This document shows positions 1 to 6,410 of a stretch of 10,951 bases of DNA, piece by piece (positions within the stretch are counted from its first letter, which is position 1; each line of letters starts with the position of its first letter). The position numbers and the translations under genes are program-made. Location: NCBI GenBank assembly GCA_014763835.1, contig JACXUQ010000022.1, positions 1-10,951 of the forward strand, read 5' to 3'. The notes under the pieces were generated by a model. That model was not told where the DNA came from. It did no database searches and saw only the letters and a program-made list of their open reading frames with translations. Source of the stretch: Thiotrichales bacterium. GTDB taxonomy: Bacteria; Pseudomonadota; Gammaproteobacteria; Thiomicrospirales; Thiomicrospiraceae.

Positions 1-363
1 GGCAATGGCGATCATCTGCCATTCATTAAGCTCTTTGAGGTCGAGTATCAGATAGCGGGCGAGGGCGACGATGGCGATGTACAGCGGTAAACGTATCGGT
101 AGTTTGCCTGAGTCGAGGTAGATGGCGACCATGGCCAGTACCTCCAAGTACAAGAATAGGAGAAGCAAATCACCCAGAGAAACCTTTTGGGCTTCGATCA
201 TCGAGCCTACTTCGGTTGCGCCAGCATAAATGGTCGCCAGCGCAATCACGCCTAGGCCAATAAATTCAGCGATATGGATCAGGCGGCTCAGCAGGGTTTT
301 AGCCAGGGTCTTGGATTCGACTTTGGTGCTGATCGCAAGCTCTTCATGTATGTTTTCTGGCAT
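1..363 (-). CDS. psiE: PsiE-family phosphate-starvation-inducible membrane protein (3' end cut by window edge)
   Basis: The first 121 codons are open from an ATG at 363 to the window edge, so the stop codon is missing. The product is a small inner-membrane protein with a charged N-terminus (about residues 1-27) and then three hydrophobic segments at about 31-50, 64-83 and 92-108. The stretch LFLYLEVLAMVAIYLDSGKL (70-89) and the following IAIVALARYLILD (96-108) closely resemble the conserved core of the PsiE family. E. coli PsiE has 136 residues, so probably only a short tail is lost. The family is named for induction by phosphate starvation in E. coli; its biochemical role is unknown. The gene is divergent from rpe across a 151-bp gap. 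The ribosome site is weak: a GGA lies about ten bases before the ATG. I saw no clear pho box. Confidence 0.85.
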   Translation of the reverse strand, partial: MPENIHEELAISTKVESKTLAKTLLSRLIHIAEFIGLGVIALATIYAGATEVGSMIEAQKVSLGDLLLLFLYLEVLAMVAIYLDSGKLPIRLPLYIAIVALARYLILDLKELNEWQMIAIA

Positions 364-514
364 GGTATGTTTCCATCAATGACAGCTCGTTACAGGTAGT
401 CGGAAGCGCATAAATAGTGTGTATTGTTGCCCATCCTTTTTTTTGCCCATTTTAATGGATACTGTTAAAATGCACGAATTAATTTTTCAAAAATTTAACA
501 AGGAAAACAACTTT
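364..514. other. divergent intergenic region psiE/rpe
   Basis: This 151-bp gap holds the upstream regions of psiE (leftward) and rpe (rightward). The rpe-proximal half contains a recognisable sigma70-type promoter, listed separately. On the psiE side I found no convincing -35/-10 pair. The reading frame of rpe stays open upstream as far as 419, but that extension lacks a start with a ribosome site and is not conserved-looking Rpe sequence. Confidence 0.6.
443..471 (+). promoter_or_regulatory. extended -10 sigma70 promoter for rpe
   Basis: A -35 hexamer TTGCCC (443-448, 4/6 to consensus) is followed after 17 bases by a -10 hexamer TAAAAT (466-471, 5/6). The -10 is preceded by TG-N (463-465), giving the extended -10 form TGTTAAAAT. 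Spacing is optimal, and transcription would begin near 478, leaving an untranslated leader of roughly 37 bases before the rpe ATG. This is the best promoter match I found in the window. Confidence 0.65.
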
Positions 515-1219
515 ATGGCTAAGCAAGAAAACTGGATTGCCCCTTCGATTTTGTCGGCAGACTTTGCGCAATTGGGCAAAGACGTTAAAGACGTGATTGC
601 GGCAGGCGCGGATGTGGTTCACTTTGACGTAATGGATAACCACTATGTTCCTAACCTGACAATCGGGCCATTGGTATGTGAATCTTTGAAGAACTTCATG
701 GTCAGAGAAGGCGTTAAGGCGCCGATTGATGTGCATTTGATGGTCAAGCCTGTGGATCGTATTATTCCGGATTTCATCAATGCCGGCGCGGATTATGTGA
801 CATTTCACCCCGAAGCTTCCGAGCACATCGACCGTTCTTTGGGACTGATCAAAGAGATGGGCGCGAAAGCCGGTCTGGTTTTCAATCCGCACACGCCTTT
901 GCATTACCTTGAGCACGTCATGGACAAAATCGACATGATTCTGATTATGTCGGTCAACCCTGGTTTTGGTGGTCAGTCATTCATTCCGCAAGCATTGAAA
1001 AAGCTGAAAGCGGCGCGTGAAATGATCGATGCGTCCGGGCGTGACATCCGTTTGGAAATCGATGGCGGCGTAAAAGCGGAAAACATCGCCGAAGTGGCCG
1101 CTGCAGGCTGTGACACCTTTGTTTCGGGATCGGGCATCTTTGGCAAAGCCAATGCAAACGACCCGCATCGTTATGACAGCATCATCAAGCAGATGCGTGA
1201 AGAGTTGGCTAAAGTTTAA
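515..1219 (+). CDS. rpe: ribulose-phosphate 3-epimerase
   Basis: This 234-residue TIM-barrel enzyme interconverts D-ribulose 5-phosphate and D-xylulose 5-phosphate in the cytoplasm, serving the pentose phosphate pathway and, in autotrophs, the Calvin cycle. The N-terminal APSILSADF motif (9-17) is diagnostic. The metal and catalytic residues expected for the family are in place: H37 and D39 in HFDVMD, H74 in DVHLMV, and D183 in IDGG. The phosphate-binding loops NPGFGGQSF (148-156) and VSGSGIF (203-209) are also present. I chose the ATG at 515 because AAGGA precedes it (500-504) and the protein then begins just ahead of the conserved core; the open frame upstream to 419 would add 32 unconserved residues. 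The gene ends at a strong terminator, so rpe may be largely monocistronic despite gph following in the same direction. Confidence 0.97.
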   Translation: MAKQENWIAPSILSADFAQLGKDVKDVIAAGADVVHFDVMDNHYVPNLTIGPLVCESLKNFMVREGVKAPIDVHLMVKPVDRIIPDFINAGADYVTFHPEASEHIDRSLGLIKEMGAKAGLVFNPHTPLHYLEHVMDKIDMILIMSVNPGFGGQSFIPQALKKLKAAREMIDASGRDIRLEIDGGVKAENIAEVAAAGCDTFVSGSGIFGKANANDPHRYDSIIKQMREELAKV

Positions 1220-1243
1220 TTAGATCCGCTTCACCCTATACCT

Positions 1244-1278
1244 AAACGCTGAGGCCGTAATCTGACCTCGGCGTTTTT
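1244..1278 (+). terminator. rho-independent terminator after rpe
   Basis: An 11-bp stem pairs 1244-1254 (AAACGCTGAGG) with 1266-1276 (CCTCGGCGTTT), with one G-T wobble and an 11-base loop. A run of five T (1274-1278) begins inside the 3' arm. It lies 25 bases after the rpe stop and 35 bases before the gph start, so gph would need its own promoter or read-through. Confidence 0.85.
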
Positions 1279-1312
1279 GTTATTTTGGGTGGACGAATTT
1301 AAGGGAAAAAAT

Positions 1313-1993
1313 ATGGAAAAGTTTAAGCCCGGTTTTGTCCTGATTGATTTGGACGGAACCTTGATTGACAGTGTGCCTGATCTGGCATATTGCGTTGACG
1401 AAATGATGAAGCAGTTGGATATGCCGGTGCGTGGCGAAGCGGCGGTGCGTGATTGGGTAGGTAACGGCGTGCAGCGTTTGACTGAGCGCGCGTTGATCAA
1501 CGCGGTTGACGGTATGCCTGATCAAGCGCTGATGGATAAAGCCTATCCGATCTTTTTGGAGCTTTACAAGCACAATACGTCGCAACGCAGCCGCGTTTAT
1601 GACGGCGTGGTGGAAGGTATCGAATGGATGAAAGCCAACGGTTACCGTGTGGCGTGTGTGACCAACAAGGCGGAAGCCTTCACCGTTCCTCTGCTCAAAG
1701 ACAAGGGTTTGTACGATTACTTTGAAGTAATTGTCAGCGGTGACACCTGTGCCGAGAAAAAACCGCACCCCATGCCGTTGCTGTATGCTGCTGAACAGTT
1801 GGGTGTGGCGCCGGAAAATGCGTTGATGATCGGCGATTCCAAGTCTGACGTGAAAGCCGCGCGTGCCGCCGGTTTCCATATCTTCTGTGTGACGTACGGT
1901 TACAACCACGGCGAAGATATCCGCAACTATGAGCCGGATGTGGTCATGGATTCGTTTGCCGAGCTGCCAAATTATTTGGAAGCCCAGGTATAA
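1313..1993 (+). CDS. gph: phosphoglycolate phosphatase (HAD superfamily)
   Basis: This 226-residue HAD-superfamily phosphatase is predicted to hydrolyse 2-phosphoglycolate to glycolate and phosphate, removing a toxic product of DNA repair or of RuBisCO oxygenation. All four HAD motifs are visible: motif I DLDGT with D12 (nucleophile) and D14; motif II around T117-N118 in VACVTNKAE; motif III at K149/K150 in EKKPHP; motif IV in MIGDSKSDVKAA with D175 and D179. A helical cap fills about residues 20-95, as in the Gph/CbbZ subfamily. The start at 1313 follows AAGGGA (1301-1306) at normal spacing; a TTG 12 codons upstream falls inside the rpe terminator and is unlikely. The rpe-gph-trpE order is a familiar gammaproteobacterial arrangement. 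Substrate specificity among HAD phosphatases is inferred from subfamily resemblance and this neighbourhood. Confidence 0.93.
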   Translation: MEKFKPGFVLIDLDGTLIDSVPDLAYCVDEMMKQLDMPVRGEAAVRDWVGNGVQRLTERALINAVDGMPDQALMDKAYPIFLELYKHNTSQRSRVYDGVVEGIEWMKANGYRVACVTNKAEAFTVPLLKDKGLYDYFEVIVSGDTCAEKKPHPMPLLYAAEQLGVAPENALMIGDSKSDVKAARAAGFHIFCVTYGYNHGEDIRNYEPDVVMDSFAELPNYLEAQV

Positions 1994-2011
1994 TCAAACC
2001 GCTAGAGGTTG

Positions 2012-2045
2012 TTTGGAGACTGACCCGGCCTGGTCAGTTTCCAAA
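2012..2045 (+). other. strong 14-bp hairpin without a T-tract, between gph and trpE
   Basis: The arms 2012-2025 (TTTGGAGACTGACC) and 2032-2045 (GGTCAGTTTCCAAA) pair over 14 bp with one G-T wobble and a six-base loop CGGCCT. No T run follows in either direction, so it is not a standard intrinsic terminator. It lies 18 bases after the gph stop and 34 bases before the small ORF that leads into trpE. A transcript 3'-end protector, a processing site, or a regulatory element of the trp block are all possible. Its right half carries one copy of the 18-bp repeat found in two other gaps. Confidence 0.7.
2023..2040 (+). repeat. 18-bp dispersed intergenic repeat, copy 1
   Basis: The sequence ACCCGGCCTGGTCAGTTT differs by one base from the copy at 9544-9561 and by two from the inverted copy at 5434-5451. 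Here it forms the loop and most of the right arm of the gph-trpE hairpin. Confidence 0.6.
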
Positions 2046-2079
2046 TCCGAAAAGTTTGCAGTAACAGGGTTGTTGGCTA

Positions 2080-2229
2080 ATGAATAGCGTGAAGTTTATC
2101 AAAGCCTTGTTACTGGAAATTTTTCGCCCGTTGAGTTGTGCCGTGGCTGGTATCCGGCGGGCATGGCTGTTTCATAGGCTACAAAGTAAGCAAAAAAATA
2201 AGCAAAAGGCAGAAAGTCCACATGAGTGA
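2080..2229 (+). CDS. small unrecognised protein translationally coupled to trpE
   Basis: This ORF encodes 49 residues from an ATG at 2080, the only ATG start in this frame after a stop at 2062. AGGG at 2066-2069 is a plausible ribosome site. The TGA stop overlaps the trpE start in ATGAGTGA, the same 8-base geometry seen at speD/speE and speE/ODC. The predicted protein is basic: a hydrophobic to amphipathic stretch at about 4-35 (KFIKALLLEIFRPLS, then AVAGIRRAWLFHRL) followed by a polar KQKNKQK tail, which could be a membrane-associated helix. I recognise no family. It is not a classical trp leader peptide, because it has a single Trp (residue 29) rather than tandem Trp codons. It could be a real small protein or merely a frame whose translation delivers ribosomes to trpE, whose own ribosome site is weak. 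Confidence 0.45.
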   Translation: MNSVKFIKALLLEIFRPLSCAVAGIRRAWLFHRLQSKQKNKQKAESPHE

Positions 2230-3727
2230 CGCCCACTTTCAAACCCTGGCAAAACAAGGCTATAACCGCGCGCCGGTGATGCGTACGGTGCTGTCCGATT
2301 TCGATACGCCTTTGAGTGTGTATCACAAATTGGCGAAGGCCCCGTATTCCTACCTGTTCGAATCGGTACAGGGCGGCGACAAGTGGGGTCGCTATTCTAT
2401 TATCGGCTTGCCTTGCCAGCGCCGTTTGCATATCTGCGGCAGCACCATTACTGAATGGAACGCTTTGCAGAAGGTGCAAGAGGTCACGGTGGAAGACCCA
2501 TTGGCGTGGATCGAAGCCTTCCAGAAGCAGTTCAAGGTGTTGAAGCAACCCGGCCTGCCGGCTTTTAGCGGCGGTTTGGTGGGCTATTTCGGCTACGACA
2601 CGATCCGTTTTGTGGAGCCGCGTTTGCGCCACACCGGGCCGAACCGCGATGATATCGGCGCGCCGGACATCGAGTTGCTGGTATCGGAAGAGTTGGTGGT
2701 GTTTGACAACCTCAGCGGCCAGGTACATGTGATTGTGCATGCAGATTTGACGCGGCAGGATGCCTACGCTAAGGCGCAGGTGCGTTTGGATGAATTGCAG
2801 GCACAATTGAGCCAGCCGCTGCCGATGCCGGTGGATCAGCCGAGCGAACGCATTTTGGATGAAGAGGATTTTGTTTCCAGCTTTGGTGAGGAAAACTTCA
2901 AGGCCGCAGTCGGCAAAATCAAGGAGTACATTTTAGCGGGCGATGCCATGCAGGTGGTGATCTCGCAGCAGATGTCGGTCGATTTTGCCGAGAACCCGAT
3001 GGATCTTTACCGCGCCTTGCGTTATCTGAATCCGTCGCCTTATATGTATTTTGTGGACATGGGCGATTTGCAGATTGTCGGCTCCTCGCCGGAGATTCTG
3101 GTTCGTCTGGAAGATAATCAGGTCACTGTGCGGCCGATTGCCGGCACGCGCCGTCGCGGCGTCACGCCGGAAAAAGATCTGGCATTGGAGCAGGATCTAT
3201 TGAACGATCCGAAAGAGGTCGCCGAGCACTTGATGCTGATCGATCTGGGTCGCAACGATGTCGGCCGTATCGCGCAGACGGGTTCGGTGCAGCTAACCGA
3301 GAAAATGATTGTGGAGCGCTATTCGCATGTCATGCATATCGTCTCCAATGTGAATGGTCAAATCAAACCGGGCATGACGGCAATGGATGTGTTGCGTGCT
3401 ACCTTCCCGGCCGGTACGGTTTCGGGTGCGCCGAAAATCCGCGCGATGGAAATTATCGACGAGTTGGAGCCGGTTAAACGCGGCATCTATTCGGGCGCAG
3501 TTGGCTATTTAGGCTGGCATGGCAATATGGATACTGCGATTGCCATCCGTACCGCGGTCATCAAGGACAAGAAACTATTTGTCCAGGCCGGTGCCGGGAT
3601 TGTGGCCGATTCCGTGCCGCAGTCCGAATGGGACGAAACCATGAATAAAGGTCGCGCGATTTTCCGTGCCGCGCGTTTCGTCACCGAAGGTATGCAAACC
3701 AAAAACCCCGACGCCGGGCATAAATAA
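2222..3727 (+). CDS. trpE: anthranilate synthase component I
   Basis: This 501-residue protein converts chorismate to anthranilate, the first committed step of tryptophan synthesis, using ammonia delivered by TrpG. The N-terminal segment YLFESVQGGDKWGRYSIIG (44-62) corresponds to the tryptophan feedback-binding region (the LLES motif, here LFES at 45-48), so feedback inhibition is expected. The catalytic chorismate-binding domain fills roughly 215-490 and shows GTRRRG (308-313), LIDLGRNDVGR (339-349), PAGTVSGAPK (396-405), GIYSGAVGY (421-429) and VQAGAGIV (454-461), all typical of TrpE. Length is normal. The ATG at 2222 was chosen because the protein then begins as gammaproteobacterial TrpE proteins do. 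An in-frame extension to 2138 looks unconserved. The nearest Shine-Dalgarno candidate (AAAAGG, 2204-2209) is 12 bases away and suboptimal, which fits coupling to the overlapping small ORF. I found no convincing promoter between gph and trpE. Confidence 0.97.
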   Translation: MSDAHFQTLAKQGYNRAPVMRTVLSDFDTPLSVYHKLAKAPYSYLFESVQGGDKWGRYSIIGLPCQRRLHICGSTITEWNALQKVQEVTVEDPLAWIEAFQKQFKVLKQPGLPAFSGGLVGYFGYDTIRFVEPRLRHTGPNRDDIGAPDIELLVSEELVVFDNLSGQVHVIVHADLTRQDAYAKAQVRLDELQAQLSQPLPMPVDQPSERILDEEDFVSSFGEENFKAAVGKIKEYILAGDAMQVVISQQMSVDFAENPMDLYRALRYLNPSPYMYFVDMGDLQIVGSSPEILVRLEDNQVTVRPIAGTRRRGVTPEKDLALEQDLLNDPKEVAEHLMLIDLGRNDVGRIAQTGSVQLTEKMIVERYSHVMHIVSNVNGQIKPGMTAMDVLRATFPAGTVSGAPKIRAMEIIDELEPVKRGIYSGAVGYLGWHGNMDTAIAIRTAVIKDKKLFVQAGAGIVADSVPQSEWDETMNKGRAIFRAARFVTEGMQTKNPDAGHK

Positions 3728-3757
3728 TTCGGGAAACCGAACCAGAGGACTTATTTG

Positions 3758-4339
3758 ATGTTATTAATGATTGATAACTACGACTCCTTCACATTTAACC
3801 TGGTGCAGTATTTCGGCGAATTGGGGCAGCAGGTTGAGGTTTACCGCAATGACCAGATTGATCTGGAAACGATTGCGACCTTGAATCCGGATTATCTGGT
3901 GATCTCTCCGGGACCGTGTACGCCGAATGAAGCGGGGATTTCCGTTGCGGCCATCAAACATTTTGCCGGCAAAATTCCGATTCTGGGCGTTTGTCTCGGG
4001 CATCAGGCGATCGGCCAGGCGTTTGGCGGCCATATCATTCGCGCCAAACAGGTCATGCACGGTAAAACCTCACCGGTTTATCACCACAATATCGGTGTGT
4101 TTAGCGATCTGCCCAATCCGGTGCAAACCACACGTTACCACTCGCTGGTCATTGAACAGGCCACCCTGCCGGAGTGTTTGGAAGTGACCGCTTGGACGCA
4201 GGATGAAAAAGGCGGCTTCGACGAAATTATGGGTGTGCGTCACAAGACCTTGCCGATCGAAGGGGTGCAATTTCACCCGGAGTCGATTCTGACCGAACAG
4301 GGCCATAAAATGTTGCAGAACTTTTTGGAACGTAAATAA
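3758..4339 (+). CDS. trpG: anthranilate synthase component II (glutamine amidotransferase)
   Basis: This 193-residue class I glutamine amidotransferase hydrolyses glutamine and passes ammonia to TrpE. The triad is visible: nucleophile C79 in LGVCLGHQAIG, with H173 and E175 in VQFHPESILTE. The N-terminal IDNYDSFTFNLVQYF (5-19) and the oxyanion region SPGPCTPNEAG (50-60) are also typical. AGAGGA (3744-3749) precedes the ATG at 3758 by eight bases. A TTG just upstream is in frame but less well placed. The gene starts 30 bases after trpE, so the two subunits are made from one transcript. In some bacteria TrpG is shared with folate synthesis (PabA role); whether that holds here depends on whether a separate pabA exists elsewhere in the genome. 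Confidence 0.97.
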   Translation: MLLMIDNYDSFTFNLVQYFGELGQQVEVYRNDQIDLETIATLNPDYLVISPGPCTPNEAGISVAAIKHFAGKIPILGVCLGHQAIGQAFGGHIIRAKQVMHGKTSPVYHHNIGVFSDLPNPVQTTRYHSLVIEQATLPECLEVTAWTQDEKGGFDEIMGVRHKTLPIEGVQFHPESILTEQGHKMLQNFLERK

Positions 4340-4381
4340 CCGGTTGCGTGTTGGCTTGGCTTTAGCGACAGAGGAAACGAG

Positions 4382-5413
4382 ATGGAATTGAAATTCGCGC
4401 TGGAAAAATTGCTGACCCGTCAGGACTTACAGGCTGAAGAGATGGAATCGGTCATGCATCAGTTGATGAGTGGTGCGGCCACGGATGCGCAGATCGGAGC
4501 GATTCTTGCCGCTTTACGCATGAAAAGCGAAAGCGTGACCGAGATGACAGCCGCCGTTAAAGTGATGCGCGAACTGGCGACAGCCGTACCCATCAAACGC
4601 ACCGCCCATTTGGTCGATACCTGCGGCACCGGCGGCGATGGTGCCAATACGTTTAACATCTCCACCGCCAGTGCCTTTGTGGTGGCGGCGGCGGGCGGCA
4701 CGGTGGCCAAGCACGGCAACCGCTCGTTTTCGAGCAAGTCCGGCAGCGCCGATGTGTTGGAAGCCGCGGGTGTGAATCTGAATCTGACCGCCGAGCAGGT
4801 GGGTGAGTGCATCGATACCTTGGGTGTCGGTTTTATGTTTGCGCCCATGCATCACAGCGCCATGAAGCATGTTATCAATGCGCGCAAGCAGATGGGCGTG
4901 CGTACTCTGTTTAATATGCTGGGGCCTTTGACCAATCCGGCCGGCGCGCCTTACCAAGTCATTGGTGTATTCAATCCTGCATTAACGCGTGTTTTTGCCG
5001 AGGTGTTGCAGCGTTTGGGTTCCAAGCATGTCATGGTCGTGGCGGCGGAAGACGGTCTGGACGAAATCTCGATTGCCAGTAAAACTGTTGTGGCCGAGTT
5101 GAAAGACGGCGTGATCAGTGAATGGCAGATCGATCCTTACGATTACGATATGGATCATGTCAGTCTGCGTGATCTGGCGGTCGATTCGGCACAGGAAAGT
5201 CTGAATATTATCCGCGCCGTGTTTGCCGGCAATCCGGGTGCGGCGCACGATGTCGTCTGCCTGAATGCCGGCGCGGCGATTTATGTCTGCGGCTTGGCCG
5301 CCTCCTATAAAGAGGGTGTGCAGTTGGCCCGTAAGGTGATTGCAGAAGGGTTGGCGCAGCAAAAGTTGAATGACTATATCCGTAAAACCCAGTCGTTTAC
5401 ACAGCAACATTAA
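4382..5413 (+). CDS. trpD: anthranilate phosphoribosyltransferase
   Basis: This 343-residue enzyme transfers the phosphoribosyl group of PRPP to anthranilate, giving phosphoribosylanthranilate. The PRPP-binding glycine-rich motif DTCGTGGDGANTFNIST spans 79-95 and the KHGNRSFSSKSGSAD loop spans 110-124, both hallmarks of TrpD. RTLFNMLGPLTNP follows in the central region. It is a stand-alone TrpD, not the TrpG-TrpD fusion of enterics, since trpG is a separate gene 42 bases upstream. The ATG at 4382 follows AGAGGA (4370-4375) at ideal spacing. It is the third gene of the trp block; trpC follows after 56 bases that contain an inverted copy of the 18-bp repeat. Confidence 0.97.
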   Translation: MELKFALEKLLTRQDLQAEEMESVMHQLMSGAATDAQIGAILAALRMKSESVTEMTAAVKVMRELATAVPIKRTAHLVDTCGTGGDGANTFNISTASAFVVAAAGGTVAKHGNRSFSSKSGSADVLEAAGVNLNLTAEQVGECIDTLGVGFMFAPMHHSAMKHVINARKQMGVRTLFNMLGPLTNPAGAPYQVIGVFNPALTRVFAEVLQRLGSKHVMVVAAEDGLDEISIASKTVVAELKDGVISEWQIDPYDYDMDHVSLRDLAVDSAQESLNIIRAVFAGNPGAAHDVVCLNAGAAIYVCGLAASYKEGVQLARKVIAEGLAQQKLNDYIRKTQSFTQQH

Positions 5414-5423
5414 TTTAAAAAAA

Positions 5424-5450
5424 CGGTCTGAAAAAACTCAACAGGCCGGG
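5424..5450 (+). other. short hairpin in the trpD-trpC gap
   Basis: CGGTCTG (5424-5430) can pair with CAGGCCG (5442-5448) over 7 bp with one wobble, leaving an 11-base loop. An A-run precedes it, so on the minus strand the same element would be followed by T residues. On that strand the stem contains a C-A mismatch, so a minus-strand terminator is doubtful. It is close enough to the trpC ribosome site (5455-5460) to affect trpC translation. Confidence 0.35.
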
Positions 5451-5451
5451 T
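5434..5451 (-). repeat. 18-bp dispersed intergenic repeat, copy 2 (inverted)
   Basis: Read on the minus strand this is ACCCGGCCTGTTGAGTTT, one base different from the copy at 9544-9561. The match extends two or three bases on both sides (CT before, further T after). It lies in the only trp-internal gap that holds such an element, 19 bases before the trpC start. Confidence 0.6.
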
Positions 5452-5469
5452 AGAAAAGGATTGTTCGGC

Positions 5470-6273
5470 ATGAGCAAAACGCCTGATATTTTAAAAAAGA
5501 TTATTTTCCGCAAGCTCGAAGAGATTCAGGAAGGGTGTGATCGCATTCCGTTAAGAGAGATGAAGCAGAAGGCGTTGATGATGAGCACCACGCCGACGCG
5601 TGGCTTTGTCGATGCCTTGCAGGCGAAATTGGACGCAGGCCAATCGGCGGTGATCGCCGAAATCAAGAAGGCCTCACCCAGCAAAGGCATTTTGCGTGAT
5701 CCGTTTGACCCGGTGGCGATCGCCAAAAGTTATGAAGCGCATGGCGCTGCCTGTTTGTCGGTGTTGACCGACCGGGATTTCTTTCAGGGGTCAAATGAAT
5801 ACCTGATGGCCGTAAAAGAAGCGGTCAATCTGCCGATTATCCGTAAGGATTTCATCGTGGACGACTATCAGGTTTATGAAGCCCGTGCGATTGGTGCCGA
5901 CTGTATTTTGCTGATTGCCGCGGCGATCGGCGATGCGCAAATGTATGAGTTGACGCAAACCGCGCTGCAACTCGGTATGGATGTGCTGATTGAAGTGCAC
6001 AACGAAGAAGAGATGGAGCGTGCGTTGAAGTTGCCGCTGCCGATGATCGGTATCAACAACCGCGACCTGCATACTTTTGAGGTTTCATTGGAAACGACGC
6101 TGCGTATGTTGGAGATGATTCCGGACGAGCGTATTGTGGTCACTGAAAGCGGTATTTTGACGCCAGCCGACGTGGCGGTTATGCGTGAGCATAAGGTCAA
6201 CAGCTTTTTGGTGGGTGAGGCGTTTATGCGCGCGCCGGAGCCGGGTGAAAAGTTGGCCGAGCTTTTTCAGTAA
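5470..6273 (+). CDS. trpC: indole-3-glycerol phosphate synthase
   Basis: This 267-residue TIM-barrel enzyme closes the ring of 1-(2-carboxyphenylamino)-1-deoxyribulose 5-phosphate to give indole-3-glycerol phosphate. Conserved strands carry the expected residues: VIAEIKKASPSKG (61-73, with E64 and K66), SVLTDRDFFQGS (97-108), RKDFIVDDYQ (125-134, with K126), LIEVHNEEEM (173-182), GINNRDL (194-200), and VTESGI (224-229). It is a single-domain TrpC without a fused TrpF. AAAGGA (5455-5460) selects the ATG at 5470; a TTG at 5461 abuts the ribosome site and is unsuitable. As last gene of the block it is followed by an intrinsic terminator about 75 bases downstream. trpF, trpB and trpA are not present, consistent with the split trp gene sets of many gammaproteobacteria. 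Confidence 0.97.
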   Translation: MSKTPDILKKIIFRKLEEIQEGCDRIPLREMKQKALMMSTTPTRGFVDALQAKLDAGQSAVIAEIKKASPSKGILRDPFDPVAIAKSYEAHGAACLSVLTDRDFFQGSNEYLMAVKEAVNLPIIRKDFIVDDYQVYEARAIGADCILLIAAAIGDAQMYELTQTALQLGMDVLIEVHNEEEMERALKLPLPMIGINNRDLHTFEVSLETTLRMLEMIPDERIVVTESGILTPADVAVMREHKVNSFLVGEAFMRAPEPGEKLAELFQ

Positions 6274-6317
6274 CTCTTTGATTTGTCATAAAATTGTAGT
6301 AAGTTAATTTATTTTCC

Positions 6318-6342
6318 ATTTGCAATAAAAAGACTTGCAAAT
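6318..6342. repeat. perfect 8-bp inverted repeat (possible operator) after trpC
   Basis: ATTTGCAA (6318-6325) and TTGCAAAT (6335-6342) are exact reverse complements separated by nine A-rich bases. It could be a weak AT-rich hairpin or a dimeric regulator site. Just upstream, TTGTCA (6283-6288) resembles a -35 hexamer, but no matching -10 at proper spacing is convincing. I do not recognise the binding protein. Confidence 0.35.
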
Positions 6343-6347
6343 CTGGC

Positions 6348-6378
6348 AAAAAGGAGAATAATACGCTTCTCCTTTTTT
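6348..6378 (+). terminator. rho-independent terminator downstream of trpC
   Basis: AAAAAGGAGAA (6348-6358) pairs with TTCTCCTTTTT (6367-6377) over 11 bp with an 8-base loop, and the 3' arm ends in a run of six T (6373-6378). It would end the trp transcript about 75 bases after trpC. The A-run on the left side means it could also act on leftward transcripts. Confidence 0.8.
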
Positions 6379-6389
6379 CCAAAAGAAAA

Positions 6390-6410
6390 ATGGTTAAAAC
6401 CTCACGCTGA
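6390..6410 (+). other. possible 6-codon leader ORF before speD
   Basis: The ATG at 6390 opens a frame reading MVKTSR and then TGA. The stop codon sits in the loop of the first hairpin of the speD leader. The ribosome site is poor (AAAAGAAAA only), and such short frames are common by chance. It is listed only because a ribosome halted here would cover the hairpins that follow. Confidence 0.15.

Noticed and set aside
479..1909. Long minus-strand open frames opposite rpe and gph
   Set aside because: They lie wholly antisense to clearly conserved enzymes, have low-complexity His/Arg/Gln-rich translations typical of antisense shadows, and lack ribosome sites.
2046..2221. Classical trp attenuator with a tandem-Trp leader peptide
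   Set aside because: No short frame with adjacent Trp codons and no terminator with a T-run precede trpE.
2548..2557. Partial match to the 18-bp repeat (ACCCGGCCTG) inside trpE
   Set aside because: Only the first ten bases match, and the rest follows TrpE codons, so it is probably coincidence.
2099..2806. 235-codon minus-strand open frame opposite the small ORF and trpE
   Set aside because: It is antisense to well-supported TrpE coding sequence and its translation resembles no family.
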